Below, in pieces: positions 17,099 to 24,697 of a stretch of 64,000 bases of DNA. The position numbers and the translations under genes were made by a program. The stretch comes from an uncultured Bacteroidia bacterium (GTDB lineage: Bacteria > Bacteroidota > Bacteroidia > Bacteroidales > F082). The stretch is taken from NCBI GenBank assembly GCA_902785755.1, contig CACZZO010000002.1, forward strand, positions 124,001 through 188,000, in the 5' to 3' direction. Position 1 is the stretch's first letter, and every line of letters starts with the position of its first letter. The notes below the pieces were generated by a model. The model saw only the letters and a program-made list of their open reading frames with translations. It did not search any database and was not told the DNA's origin.

Positions 17099-17397
17099 CC
17101 ATCGATTGTTCGGGGAAAAAACCGGGCAGTTGAAGGCAATTTGTGCTTATATCCGATTGACGAAATCTGGAAAATTTTGAAGTGGATATGAGATACGAAT
17201 TTGTCAGTCTATTTTGTATTCAACAAGTTTTTCTGTTGATGCATACAGGCTGGGAAAACGTATCTATTTTACTTCAAAGGTGTTTTCCAGAGCCTGTCAA
17301 TCGAAATAGGTGCAATTCAAGTTTCCTGGCCTTCTTATGTGTAATTTGCCGAATCGAGGGAACTATAGGCTTAAGTATAAGCATAAATAGAATTATA

Positions 17398-17730
17398 ATG
17401 AACAAAATCAGATTTTCAATTGTCGGAGCCTTAATTGGCTTTCTTGCAGTCTTCGCTCTAATGGCTCCATTGATTGGCATAGAAGACTCATTTAATTCAT
17501 TGAATATCCCCGGTGCAATAGTCGGAGCAATAATAGGTCTGTTAATTGGGGACAAGAAAGATAAAGCGTGTAACGCATCTATCATAGAGAAACAAATACA
17601 GCATAACAAACAGCAACAAAAAAGGGATTCAACCACTATTTTGTTGGATTACAAAAAGCTTCTTGATGCTGGTGTTATCACCCAAGAAGAATTTGACAAA
17701 AAGAAGGAAGAACTTCTGAAAAAATTGTAA
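17398..17730 (+). CDS. Small membrane protein with C-terminal SHOCT-like domain
   Basis: The 110-residue product has two hydrophobic segments near the N-terminus (FSIVGALIGFLAVFALMAPLIG and IPGAIVGAIIGLLIG), a charged, Lys/Gln-rich linker, and a terminal SHOCT-type helix pair (LLDYKKLLDAGVITQEEFDKKKEELLKKL is about residues 82-110). SHOCT is a short oligomerisation domain usually found at protein ends. Although the frame is open to 17182, the start MNKIRF at 17398 places the membrane segment correctly and was preferred. It is followed after 27 bp by a second SHOCT protein; both are more AT-rich than their neighbours. Confidence 0.6.
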   Translation: MNKIRFSIVGALIGFLAVFALMAPLIGIEDSFNSLNIPGAIVGAIIGLLIGDKKDKACNASIIEKQIQHNKQQQKRDSTTILLDYKKLLDAGVITQEEFDKKKEELLKKL

Positions 17731-17757
17731 TACCAAATTAGATAAAAAAACTACAAA

Positions 17758-19593
17758 ATGTCATCAGATTCAGAAAAGACGACCCTGCAAAGGTTGATGG
17801 AACTAAAGGATTTGTATGAGTCAGGAATAATCACCAAGGAGGAAATGGAGGCCAAAAAACGTCAAATCCTTGGCACGGATAATCCTTTTGTAGATAACCT
17901 AAATGGGGAGATTGAGAATGAACTGGATGGTGAGATTTCTGATCAAGCAGAAAATGGTTATAGCCCAGACAAATTTTGTAGCCCCACTCAAAATGTTGAA
18001 AATGAAGAGCAATTGGGATCTAATAACGAGCAAGGCAACGAAGAAAACAATTGTTCTGATACCAAGCCAACCATTAATGGACGAAAAATATTCAAACTAT
18101 CCTTAATCGTGGCAGCGGTTGTTGTTGTAATAGTTGTGTTGGCAATTATTCTGACTCCCACTGATTATAACAAGAAAGTGGCACAAGCGGTTGAAAAATA
18201 CAAATCGCAAAATGCTATTGTGCTATCAACCAGCGGAACAGAAAAGTCCACAAAAGATAACCATTATGTCATTTTTCAGAAAGGCGACACTATCTATATT
18301 GATGAATTGGAACGCAAAACTCCAGTGAGAGCAATTCTTCCTAGAAAAGGCGGTTTTTTCATAAAAAGATTATTCCTGACTTTTGAAAGTGAAAAACCCA
18401 CTACGTCTTGTGAATTGGTGAATGAAGGGAAGAGGTCGAATTTGCAGATTAGGCCAATGCTGAAAGTACAAAACGCTTATGAAGGTAAGCAAGCTTTATG
18501 CATAAAGGAAATGGAAGATGGCTATGCCTCCCGTAGTTATTACTACAATATGAATAACCCAGATACAATATATATGGTAAACGGTGAGTTCGTTGAAAGA
18601 ACAGGCCTTGTATCATTCTCGCAGCACTTTTCTTTTGGAGAATTGGAATATGTACCAGCTTGGTGGGAGTATTCACTTTATGATTATATATTTGAATTGA
18701 CTTCATATTATAACATCAATGATATGCGATTCCATCATTTTGGAGAGTATTGTAGATTTGAGAAGGATAATTATCCGATGGACTTGCTGACAAAAGAGTT
18801 TAGTGATCAGAACTTTGATTATGGATTCCCGTCAAAATGGTTTGGAACTTCAAATATGGATAAGTTTATAAGTTGCTTGAAATGGGATGCTGACAGAAAA
18901 ACAAACCAAGCCAATTTTAATCGGATTTTAAGCCAGACAGTGGATTTTGACGACATGTGCTATGAGTTTAATTCCAATCCCATTAAAGCAAAGCAATTGT
19001 TTCCAACAGGTAAACGCATGTATATTTCAGCCAAAGTTGATAAAATAAAAAAATCCACACTTGATGGTTTCAAGTATGTTGTGTTTACAGAAATCCACGA
19101 TGAAAACTGCTTTTTTCATACCAACGATGAAGCATTCGCCAATATAAATTATCCAATCAATATACTGGTTGAAGCGGAGTTCGACAGAAGATATGTGGGG
19201 GAAGAGGATTTGATGGTAGGTGTATTGGAAGTTCTATTATTTGGTGCAATTGATACCAGAACCAGCTACATTTTTAAAAATGCAGAACTAATCTCTTATG
19301 AAGGTTACGATGGTAACGAATATTTTTACGAGGATGATGATTATTACGAGGAAGAAGGTCTTCAACAGAGCAAAGGAGGTGTAAGCCAATTTGTTGTCAT
19401 AGACGGCTCGCAATTACGCCTACGCTTGGGTCCTTCAACGAGTTCAGATACCTTCAAATGGCCCGATGGCACAAACCGTCATCCTAATGTTGGTGACAAA
19501 TTTAGATACCTTGGCGAGTCGGGCGATTTTTACAAGATTGACTTTAATGGCAATGAATTGTGGGTGTCGAAACAATATACACATCTGGAATAA
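17758..19593 (+). CDS. SHOCT-domain, single-pass membrane protein with C-terminal SH3-like domain
   Basis: This 611-residue protein begins with a SHOCT motif (LQRLMELKDLYESGIITKEE, about residues 9-28), followed by a low-complexity acidic/Asn-rich linker, one transmembrane helix (LSLIVAAVVVVIVVLAIILT, about 114-133) and a large domain of unknown function. The last 65 residues (VVIDGSQLRLRLGPSTSSDT to WVSKQYTHLE) look like a bacterial SH3 domain, which often binds cell-wall peptides. The N-terminal SHOCT would be cytoplasmic and the SH3 domain outside. Together with the small SHOCT protein upstream it may form a complex, since both carry the same interaction domain (inference). A and T content is visibly higher than in flanking genes, suggesting acquisition. 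Confidence 0.75.
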   Translation: MSSDSEKTTLQRLMELKDLYESGIITKEEMEAKKRQILGTDNPFVDNLNGEIENELDGEISDQAENGYSPDKFCSPTQNVENEEQLGSNNEQGNEENNCSDTKPTINGRKIFKLSLIVAAVVVVIVVLAIILTPTDYNKKVAQAVEKYKSQNAIVLSTSGTEKSTKDNHYVIFQKGDTIYIDELERKTPVRAILPRKGGFFIKRLFLTFESEKPTTSCELVNEGKRSNLQIRPMLKVQNAYEGKQALCIKEMEDGYASRSYYYNMNNPDTIYMVNGEFVERTGLVSFSQHFSFGELEYVPAWWEYSLYDYIFELTSYYNINDMRFHHFGEYCRFEKDNYPMDLLTKEFSDQNFDYGFPSKWFGTSNMDKFISCLKWDADRKTNQANFNRILSQTVDFDDMCYEFNSNPIKAKQLFPTGKRMYISAKVDKIKKSTLDGFKYVVFTEIHDENCFFHTNDEAFANINYPINILVEAEFDRRYVGEEDLMVGVLEVLLFGAIDTRTSYIFKNAELISYEGYDGNEYFYEDDDYYEEEGLQQSKGGVSQFVVIDGSQLRLRLGPSTSSDTFKWPDGTNRHPNVGDKFRYLGESGDFYKIDFNGNELWVSKQYTHLE

Positions 19594-19614
19594 CTGAATA
19601 GTGTAGTATGAGAA

Positions 19615-19641
19615 TAGCCGGCAGCATTGTCGGCTTTTTTC
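19615..19641 (+). terminator. Intrinsic terminator after the SHOCT/SH3 gene (first copy of a duplicated block)
   Basis: AGCCGgCA, loop GCAT, TGtCGGCT followed by TTTTTT forms a terminator hairpin 22 bp after the stop at 19593. The hairpin and the following 65 bp are repeated at 21018-21107, where no plus-strand gene ends. Confidence 0.75.
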
Positions 19642-19704
19642 ATGCCGTTTTTGACAATGCGCAACCATAGAAACCCCGAAATCTTTGACAATGCGCAGGG
19701 ATAA
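19615..19704. repeat. 90-bp direct repeat block (hairpin + two TTTGACAATGCGCA), left copy
   Basis: This block (hairpin, CATGCCG, TTTGACAATGCGCA at 19650 and 19684, GGGATAAC) is nearly identical to 21018-21107, with only three or four differences. The two copies bracket ATPase B. The 14-mers are 34 bp apart in both copies. Confidence 0.85.
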
Positions 19705-19720
19705 CGGCGTTTTGCAACAA

Positions 19721-19761
19721 TTTGGTACACCAATCGGTGGTCCACAAAATGGTGTACCAAA
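19721..19761. repeat. Palindrome TTTGGTACACCA...TGGTGTACCAAA past the 3' end of ATPase B
   Basis: Perfect 12-bp arms, TTTGGTACACCA (19721-19732) and TGGTGTACCAAA (19750-19761), enclose a 17-bp centre that itself carries GGTGG and CCAC. A near-identical copy lies over the ATPase B promoter at 20971-21010. This copy is 36 bp beyond the ATPase B stop codon. Confidence 0.85.
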
Positions 19762-19797
19762 TCGAGTTTTTATGATAATTAATTGATTATCATTTTG

Positions 19798-20925
19798 TTA
19801 TTTGCACCATTCCTTGGTAAACCATAGTTGAAAAACGGGGTCTGTAAATACGATTCCAGCGGGCGAGGACTCTATCAATTCTTTTTGTGTCAAGACAGAC
19901 TTTATTTTGGAAACGTTGGATTTTGAGCCTAAATCATAGAGGTTTAGCACCGTTTTGGAGCCGAAATTGGCGTTTGTGCCGTTGGCGAGGGCTTTCAGGA
20001 AATTCATTTGATAGGCCGTCAATCCGTCCAATTGTTGCAAGAATAGCAGTGAGTTTTGGTTCAGCAAATCTTCATCAGCCAATTCAAGGGTTTGTTCGGT
20101 GACGACATCAGTGGCGTTCAGCATCACATTCGCGGCCAATTGTTGCACATACGAAGACTGGTTCTGTACGGTCGCGCAAATCTTTTCAATCAAGTCATCG
20201 CTAATGCTGATGTTCTTTTCCTCGAATTTTCCCCGAATGAAAGGTTTCCAGTCTTCAGTGGAAATGGGTTGGAGAAATAGGATGTCGCCAAACTGGTAGA
20301 AAGGCATTCGCTTGTTTTGGAAAAGGTTGGACAACAGGTGTTTCTTGCTTCCAAACAGGCAATAAGAAGCATTGGTTTGCAATTGCCAAATGCCGCGCAT
20401 CTTCTTTTGTACGTTCAAAGAATCCTGAAATTCACCGATTTGTTGAAACTCGTCGATACATACCACGATGTGTTTCCCCATTTTTTCGGCCATTCGTTGT
20501 GGGAGTTGCAGAATCTCTTCGGGAGAGTATTCCTTTGGGGTGATGCCCAATGAAAGCGAGACTTCGGAGTTCGGGTCGGGACTGAAACCTACTTTCGGCG
20601 ACAATCGTACCAAAAACTCCTTGATGTTTTTCATAACGGCCTCGGCCTTGCCTGCGGTTTGCTTCATCAAGGCAGCGGCAAACTTGTTGTAAAACTCGTA
20701 TTCGTTGCGGCAATCGTATGCGTCAATGTAAACCACCGACAAGGTTTTCTTGTCAACGAGGGACTGCACCCGTCTGACGAGTGAGGTCTTGCCCATTCTT
20801 CGTGGGGAAATCAAGATGACATTCTGCCCGTTCTCAAAATCCTGCTTGAGCCGTTTCGTTTCCTTTTCGCGGTCGGTGAAGTTGTCGCCTTCAACGGCCA
20901 CACCATAGATGAATGATTTCTTCAT
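19798..20925 (-). CDS. AAA ATPase of the archaeal-type (ATPase_2) family (ATPase B)
   Basis: Start was set at MKKSFIYG (ATG 20925); the longer frame to 21126 only reads through a repeat block. The 375-residue protein has Walker A in LISPRRMGKTS (about 39-48), Walker B VVCIDEFQQIGEF, then an arginine-rich middle (GSKKHLLSNLFQNKRMPFYQFGD) and a C-terminal winged-helix-like segment (NLYDLGSKSNVSKIKSVLTQKELIES). This matches the PF01637 group. Unlike ATPases A and C it lacks a PD-(D/E)XK-like tail. Its role is not established; the winged helix could bind the palindrome that overlaps its own promoter (inference). It is bracketed by two direct repeat blocks. Confidence 0.85.
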   Translation of the reverse strand: MKKSFIYGVAVEGDNFTDREKETKRLKQDFENGQNVILISPRRMGKTSLVRRVQSLVDKKTLSVVYIDAYDCRNEYEFYNKFAAALMKQTAGKAEAVMKNIKEFLVRLSPKVGFSPDPNSEVSLSLGITPKEYSPEEILQLPQRMAEKMGKHIVVCIDEFQQIGEFQDSLNVQKKMRGIWQLQTNASYCLFGSKKHLLSNLFQNKRMPFYQFGDILFLQPISTEDWKPFIRGKFEEKNISISDDLIEKICATVQNQSSYVQQLAANVMLNATDVVTEQTLELADEDLLNQNSLLFLQQLDGLTAYQMNFLKALANGTNANFGSKTVLNLYDLGSKSNVSKIKSVLTQKELIESSPAGIVFTDPVFQLWFTKEWCK

Positions 20926-20951
20926 GACGCTGTTTTGTTGGTTTGACGCTG

Positions 20952-20959
20952 CAAAAATA
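20952..20959 (-). promoter_or_regulatory. -7 element of ATPase B promoter
   Basis: On the minus strand this is TATTTTTG, 26 bp before the ATG. The -33 position (ATTG, spacing about 21 bp) falls inside the palindrome at 20971-21010, so a protein bound there would compete with RNA polymerase. Confidence 0.55.
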
Positions 20960-20970
20960 CAACTTTTTTC

Positions 20971-21010
20971 TTTGGTACACCAATTGGTGGTCCACAAAAT
21001 GGTGTACCGA
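20971..21010. promoter_or_regulatory. Palindromic putative operator over the ATPase B promoter
   Basis: TTTGGTACACCA and TGGTGTACC are the arms, and the centre ATTGGTGGTCCACAAAA is the same as in the copy at 19721-19761 apart from one base. It covers the -33 region of ATPase B. Confidence 0.65.
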
Positions 21011-21017
21011 AGAAACC

Positions 21018-21107
21018 AGCCGGCATCAATGTCGGCTTTTTTCATGCCGTTTTTGACAATGCGCAACCATAGAACCCCCGAAATCTTTGACAATGCGCAG
21101 GGATAAC
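21018..21107. repeat. 90-bp direct repeat block, right copy
   Basis: Second copy of the block at 19615-19704: hairpin with T-tract (21019-21043), then TTTGACAATGCGCA at 21052-21065 and 21086-21099 and GGGATAAC. No plus-strand gene ends here, so the terminator-like hairpin appears to travel with the repeat. Confidence 0.85.
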
Positions 21108-21109
21108 AC

Positions 21110-21140
21110 AAAACGAGCCGCCCCAATCGGAGCAGCTCGT
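21110..21140 (-). terminator. Intrinsic terminator of ATPase C
   Basis: Minus-strand ACGAGCTGCTCC, loop GATT, GGGGCGGCTCGT followed by TTTTGTG forms a terminator about 56 bp past the ATPase C stop. A nearly identical terminator follows pckA at 22671-22702. Confidence 0.8.
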
Positions 21141-21150
21141 TGTTCTCACA

Positions 21151-21181
21151 GTTCTGCGTTTTCAGCGGATTCTGCGTGAAA
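21151..21181 (-). repeat. 3' trailer repeat TTTCACGCAGAATCCGC, copy 2
   Basis: Read on the minus strand, TTTCACGCAGAATCCGCTG then AAAACGCAGAAC lies between the ATPase C stop (21197) and its terminator; it matches trailers at 13966-13990 and 22715-22744. Confidence 0.6.
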
Positions 21182-21196
21182 TAAAAACTGCTGAAC

Positions 21197-22528
21197 TTAT
21201 AGCAACGCCGTATAATACACCGGCAAGCAAGTAACTACGCCATCTTTCTGGTAATCCTTGGTGTAAAGCAAGATGCGTTCTCCTATCCTTGAAGGATATT
21301 TCTTGCAAAACTCATCCAACGACTTGTGCGTCTTGTATCCCGAAGATTTCACCTCAATGGGAACGATTTTGTTGCCTCGCGATAGTAGGAAATCAACTTC
21401 ATAGTTTTTGTTTCCGTTGCCCGTGGGAAAGGTGTAGTAATACAATTCGTTGCCTGCCGTGCGGAGCATCTGCGCGATAAGGTTCTCGTAAACGTAACCA
21501 AGGTTGGCTTTCAGTTTATCGGACAGAAGTTTCTCATAAATAATGTTTTCCGTGAATCTTTTGTCCCAAAACGCCAAAGTCACAAACAGACCTGTGTCGG
21601 CAAGGAACATCTTGTAGGAAAACAAGGATTTGGTCAGTCCCATGCCCACATTGGGGTCGGTGACATGATGCGAAAGGTTGATGACCATACTCTCACGCAT
21701 CTCCGAAACAATGATTTCTGTGTTTTCAGAACGGCGCTCGGCAATGGCGGTTTCAATCATGTATCGGGAAGCGTTGCCCGAAAGTTGCGCTGGAATGTCC
21801 TTGAACATTTTCGAAGCCCGTCCTGAAGGGTCGATTTTGTTGAAATCGACTTCATACAGTTTCAGGATTTCCCGTTTCATGTCATCGACTTTTTGCAGGT
21901 TGTTGTAGTGCAGGTAGGCATCCACGGCTTGGGGCATTCCGCCGACAAGCATATAAAGCCGCAAGTCGCGCATCCAGCGTAAGTGAACGGCCTGACCCAT
22001 AGGGCGATGCATGGCAAAAACCTGCCTGATTTGGTCAGGACTGACTTCATTGCCCGTTGCCCAATAAAATTCCTCCCAATCCATCGGATACAAGGTCATG
22101 CTCATCTCTTCGCTGGGTATGACGATGTTCTGCACGTTTTTCCGAATCGAGATGAGAGAACCAGTTTCGATGTAGTCATAACGTCCGTCCTTGACCAAAT
22201 GCTTAATGGCTTGGCGTGCCAAAGGTTGGTTTTGCACTTCGTCGAACACGATGGCAGACTCGCGCTTGTAAAGGTTCACTTTCATAAGCGTTTGCAGGCG
22301 CATGAAGAAATAGTCCAAGTCCATCATGTCTTCAAACAGTTCGTTGATTTGTTTTGACGGTTTCGAGAAATCGATGAGGATGTAGGATTTGTACTCGCGT
22401 TTGGCAAATTCCTCAACTAAAGTGGATTTGCCGACGCGCCTCGCGCCCTTAATCAGAAGCGCGTACCGACCTTTCCATTGCTGTTTCCACTCCAGCATTT
22501 TGTCGTATAGTTTCCGCTTGAATATCAT
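21197..22528 (-). CDS. AAA_14/DUF4143 ATPase (ATPase C) with intact PD-(D/E)XK-like motif
   Basis: A 443-residue protein with Walker A GARRVGKS (28-35), Walker B AIVFDEVQNQPLA, the conserved TGSLIS segment after it, a DUF4143-type helical middle, and a C-terminal nuclease-like core with D379 in YEVDFLLS, then E392 and K394 in PIEVKSS. It ends GVVTCLPVYYTALL, a tail very like the VTYMPVYYALF of ATPase A, so A and C are distant paralogs. The cellular role of the family is unknown. Three copies of a 17-bp repeat at 33-bp period sit at and upstream of its promoter; the sequence of that repeat is unrelated to the one in front of ATPase A. Confidence 0.9.
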   Translation of the reverse strand: MIFKRKLYDKMLEWKQQWKGRYALLIKGARRVGKSTLVEEFAKREYKSYILIDFSKPSKQINELFEDMMDLDYFFMRLQTLMKVNLYKRESAIVFDEVQNQPLARQAIKHLVKDGRYDYIETGSLISIRKNVQNIVIPSEEMSMTLYPMDWEEFYWATGNEVSPDQIRQVFAMHRPMGQAVHLRWMRDLRLYMLVGGMPQAVDAYLHYNNLQKVDDMKREILKLYEVDFNKIDPSGRASKMFKDIPAQLSGNASRYMIETAIAERRSENTEIIVSEMRESMVINLSHHVTDPNVGMGLTKSLFSYKMFLADTGLFVTLAFWDKRFTENIIYEKLLSDKLKANLGYVYENLIAQMLRTAGNELYYYTFPTGNGNKNYEVDFLLSRGNKIVPIEVKSSGYKTHKSLDEFCKKYPSRIGERILLYTKDYQKDGVVTCLPVYYTALL

Positions 22529-22556
22529 GAAACACTTAACTTATTGAAAATCGCTG

Positions 22557-22588
22557 CAAAAGTAAGATATTTTGCAGTAATCCACAAA
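22557..22588 (-). promoter_or_regulatory. Promoter of ATPase C, overlapped by a repeat copy
   Basis: On the minus strand, TTTG (22585-22588) and TACTTTTG (22557-22564) are 20 bp apart, an excellent fit. The start codon is 28 bp downstream. Repeat copy 22571-22587 occupies the spacer and touches the -33 element. Confidence 0.65.
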
Positions 22589-22653
22589 TTTTTTCTCTCC
22601 AAATTTGCAGTAATCCACAATTTTTTTCTCTCTAAATTTGCAGTAATCCACAA
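22571..22653. repeat. Three-copy 33-bp-period direct repeat upstream of ATPase C
   Basis: The 17-mer TTTGCAGTAATCCACAA is perfectly repeated at 22571, 22604 and 22637, with intervals of exactly 33 bp; spacers are T-rich (TTTTTTCTCTC). The rest of 22529-22764 is a terminator for pckA; no gene is seen in it. Confidence 0.88.
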
Positions 22654-22670
22654 TTTTTTTTCTTCGAAAA

Positions 22671-22702
22671 CAAAACAAGCCGCCCCAATCGGAGCGGCTC
22701 GT
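22671..22702 (-). terminator. Intrinsic terminator of pckA
   Basis: Minus-strand ACGAGCCGCTCC, loop GATT, GGGGCGGCTTGT then TTTTGTTTTC, about 63 bp past the pckA stop; nearly identical to the ATPase C terminator. Confidence 0.8.
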
Positions 22703-22714
22703 TGTTCTAATTTA

Positions 22715-22744
22715 TTCTGCGATTTCTGCGGATTCTGCGTGAAA
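22715..22744 (-). repeat. 3' trailer repeat, copy 3 (after pckA)
   Basis: Minus-strand TTTCACGCAGAATCCGCAG then AAATCGCAGAA, between the pckA stop and its terminator, matching the trailers of two other minus-strand genes in the window. Confidence 0.6.
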
Positions 22745-22764
22745 TAATTCCAGCGTGAAATCAA

Positions 22765-24396
22765 TCACAATTTAGGGCCAGCGGCCACAAGTGCCTTGCC
22801 TGCCTCGTTCGTCGTGAACTTCTCGAAGTTCTTGATGAAGCGCGAGGAGAGGTCTTTGGCCTTTTCTTCCCAAGCGTTCTTGTCGGCGTAGGTGTCGCGC
22901 GGGTCGAGGATGTTCGGGTCAACGCCCGGTAATGCGGTCGGCACCTCGAAGTTGAAGTACGGGATCATCTTGGTCGGGGCCTTTTCGATGCTGCCGTCAA
23001 GGATGGCATCGATGATGCCGCGTGTGTCGCGGATAGAGATACGCTTGCCCGTGCCGTTCCAACCGGTGTTCACCAAGTAAGCCTTGGCACCGCTCTGTTC
23101 CATACGCTTCACGAGTTCTTCGGCGTACTTGGTCGGGTGCAGTTCAAGGAAGGCTTGGCCGAAGCAGGCGCTGAAGGTCGGCGTAGGCTCGGTGATGCCG
23201 CGCTCGGTGCCAGCCAACTTGGCGGTGAAGCCGCTCAAGAAGTAGTACTTGCACTGTTCGGGTGTCAGGATGCTGACGGGAGGCAACACGCCGAAAGCGT
23301 CGGCACTGAGGAAGATGACGTTCTTCGCGGCGGGACCCGACGAAATGGGACGCACGTTCTTCACAATCTTCTCGATGTGTTCGATGGGGTAGGAGACGCG
23401 GGTGTTTTCGGTCACGCTCTTGTCCTTGAAGTCGATTTTGCCGTTGGCATCGACGGTGACGTTTTCCAGAAGTGCGTCGCGGCGGATGGCGTTGTAAATG
23501 TCGGGTTCGCTTTCCTTGTCTAAGTTGATGACCTTGGCATAGCAACCGCCTTCGAAGTTGAACACGCCTTCGTCGTCCCAGCCGTGCTCGTCGTCGCCGA
23601 TGAGCAAACGTTTCGGGTCGGTCGAAAGGGTGGTCTTGCCCGTGCCGCTCAAGCCGAAGAAGATGGCGGTGTTTTCACCCTTCATGTCGGTGTTGGCGGA
23701 GCAGTGCATGGCGGCGATGCCTTGCAGCGGCAGGTAGTAGTTCATCATCGAGAACATACCTTTCTTCATTTCGCCACCGTACCAAGTGTTCAGAATCACT
23801 TGCTCGCGCGAAGTCACGTTGAAGGCCACGCAAGTGTCGCTGTTCAGGCCGAGTTCCTTGTAGTTTTCGACCTTGGCTTTCGAGGCAGTGTAGACGGTGA
23901 AGTTGGGCTTGAAGTCGGCCAGTTCCTCAGCCGTGGGCTTGATGAACATGTTGAGCACGAAATGGGCCTGCCATGCCACTTCCATGATGAAACGGACGGC
24001 CATGCGGGTGTCCTTGTTGGCACCGCAGAAAGCATCTACCACATAAAGGTTCTTGCCACTGAGTTGTTTCTTGGCAAGGTCTTTCACTTGTGCCCACACT
24101 TCTTCGCTCATCGGGTGGTTGTCGTTTTTGTAGCCTTCGGTGGTCCACCAAACGGTGTCCTTCGACTTGGCGTCCATCACGATGTATTTGTCCTTGGGCG
24201 AGCGACCGGTGTAGATGCCCGTCATCACGTTGACGGCGTTAAGCTCGGTCAAAACGCCTTTGTCGTAACCCGTCAGGGCGGGGTTCATCTCGTCCTTGAA
24301 GAGTTGTTCGTAGCTCGGGTTATAATAAATTTCCTTTGCGCCGGTGATGCCGTATTCGGCCAACGCGGCTTTGATTTCTTCAATGTTTTTTGCCAT
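22765..24396 (-). CDS. pckA: Phosphoenolpyruvate carboxykinase (ATP)
   Basis: This 543-residue enzyme converts oxaloacetate and ATP to phosphoenolpyruvate, CO2 and ADP. In Bacteroidota it often runs in the carboxylating direction during fermentation to succinate. Recognisable segments are [12 protein letters not shown] (substrate Arg), the [21 protein letters not shown] block with the metal-binding Lys, the kinase 1a P-loop [23 protein letters not shown], and [15 protein letters not shown] near the C-terminus. Length is normal. It is the first gene upstream of the ATPase cluster and ends in its own trailer repeat and terminator. The 42 bp between it and the DUF2442 gene contain no clear promoter, so its promoter may lie inside that gene or it may be cotranscribed. 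Confidence 0.98.
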   Translation of the reverse strand: MAKNIEEIKAALAEYGITGAKEIYYNPSYEQLFKDEMNPALTGYDKGVLTELNAVNVMTGIYTGRSPKDKYIVMDAKSKDTVWWTTEGYKNDNHPMSEEVWAQVKDLAKKQLSGKNLYVVDAFCGANKDTRMAVRFIMEVAWQAHFVLNMFIKPTAEELADFKPNFTVYTASKAKVENYKELGLNSDTCVAFNVTSREQVILNTWYGGEMKKGMFSMMNYYLPLQGIAAMHCSANTDMKGENTAIFFGLSGTGKTTLSTDPKRLLIGDDEHGWDDEGVFNFEGGCYAKVINLDKESEPDIYNAIRRDALLENVTVDANGKIDFKDKSVTENTRVSYPIEHIEKIVKNVRPISSGPAAKNVIFLSADAFGVLPPVSILTPEQCKYYFLSGFTAKLAGTERGITEPTPTFSACFGQAFLELHPTKYAEELVKRMEQSGAKAYLVNTGWNGTGKRISIRDTRGIIDAILDGSIEKAPTKMIPYFNFEVPTALPGVDPNILDPRDTYADKNAWEEKAKDLSSRFIKNFEKFTTNEAGKALVAAGPKL

Positions 24397-24438
24397 GATT
24401 TATTTTTGATTAATGTTGATTGTTTGTTCGTTTAATTG

Positions 24439-24696
24439 TTATGCAGCAACGCTGTTCTCATAAAGGTATTCAGGTGCAATGTCAATTGAGCCATTAAGCC
24501 AAGTCACCGTCCAGCCGTCGAGGTCGAAACGGTCGAAAACTGCCTTGTCGCGCAACGAGTCAAAGATGGGATATTGTTCAATAAGCGGCTCGCAGTCGAA
24601 AATACGCTGGCTGCCGTCGTTGAAAGTCAATGCCAAACGATACCCGCTGAGGTTTCGGGCCGAGGTTACCCATTTGAGTTCAGTTGATGTTTCCAT
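24439..24696 (-). CDS. DUF2442 domain protein
   Basis: An 85-residue protein with the DUF2442 pattern: a beta hairpin (YRLALTFNDGSQRIFDCEPLI), a central F-D-S-L-R-D segment, and a C-terminal TVTWLNGSIDIAPEYLYE strand. The family is small, often next to DUF4160, and has been linked to toxin-antitoxin-like pairs or mobile elements; no activity is established. It starts 1 bp after the DUF4160 stop, so the two are surely cotranscribed. Confidence 0.85.
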   Translation of the reverse strand: METSTELKWVTSARNLSGYRLALTFNDGSQRIFDCEPLIEQYPIFDSLRDKAVFDRFDLDGWTVTWLNGSIDIAPEYLYENSVAA

Positions 24697-24697
24697 A

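Noticed and set aside
17182..17397. N-terminal extension of the small SHOCT protein by 72 residues
   Set aside because: The extension has no recognisable domain and precedes a normal hydrophobic N-terminus starting at MNKIRF; kept only as a note.
19615..21107. Insertion sequence around ATPase B
   Set aside because: Direct repeats flank it, but there is no transposase, no terminal inverted repeats of IS type and no target duplication beyond the 90-bp blocks.
20926..21126. N-terminal extension of ATPase B by 67 residues
   Set aside because: The extension crosses the 90-bp repeat block, the palindrome and the promoter; the family start is at MKKSFIYG.
22525..22764. Short minus-strand frame reading KKLWITANLER three times
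   Set aside because: It is the 33-bp repeat array read as codons; 33 is a multiple of three, so the frame stays open by chance, and the promoter of ATPase C lies inside it.
23584..24435. 283-residue plus-strand frame opposite pckA
   Set aside because: It lies entirely antisense to the well-conserved pckA; codon structure follows the minus strand.
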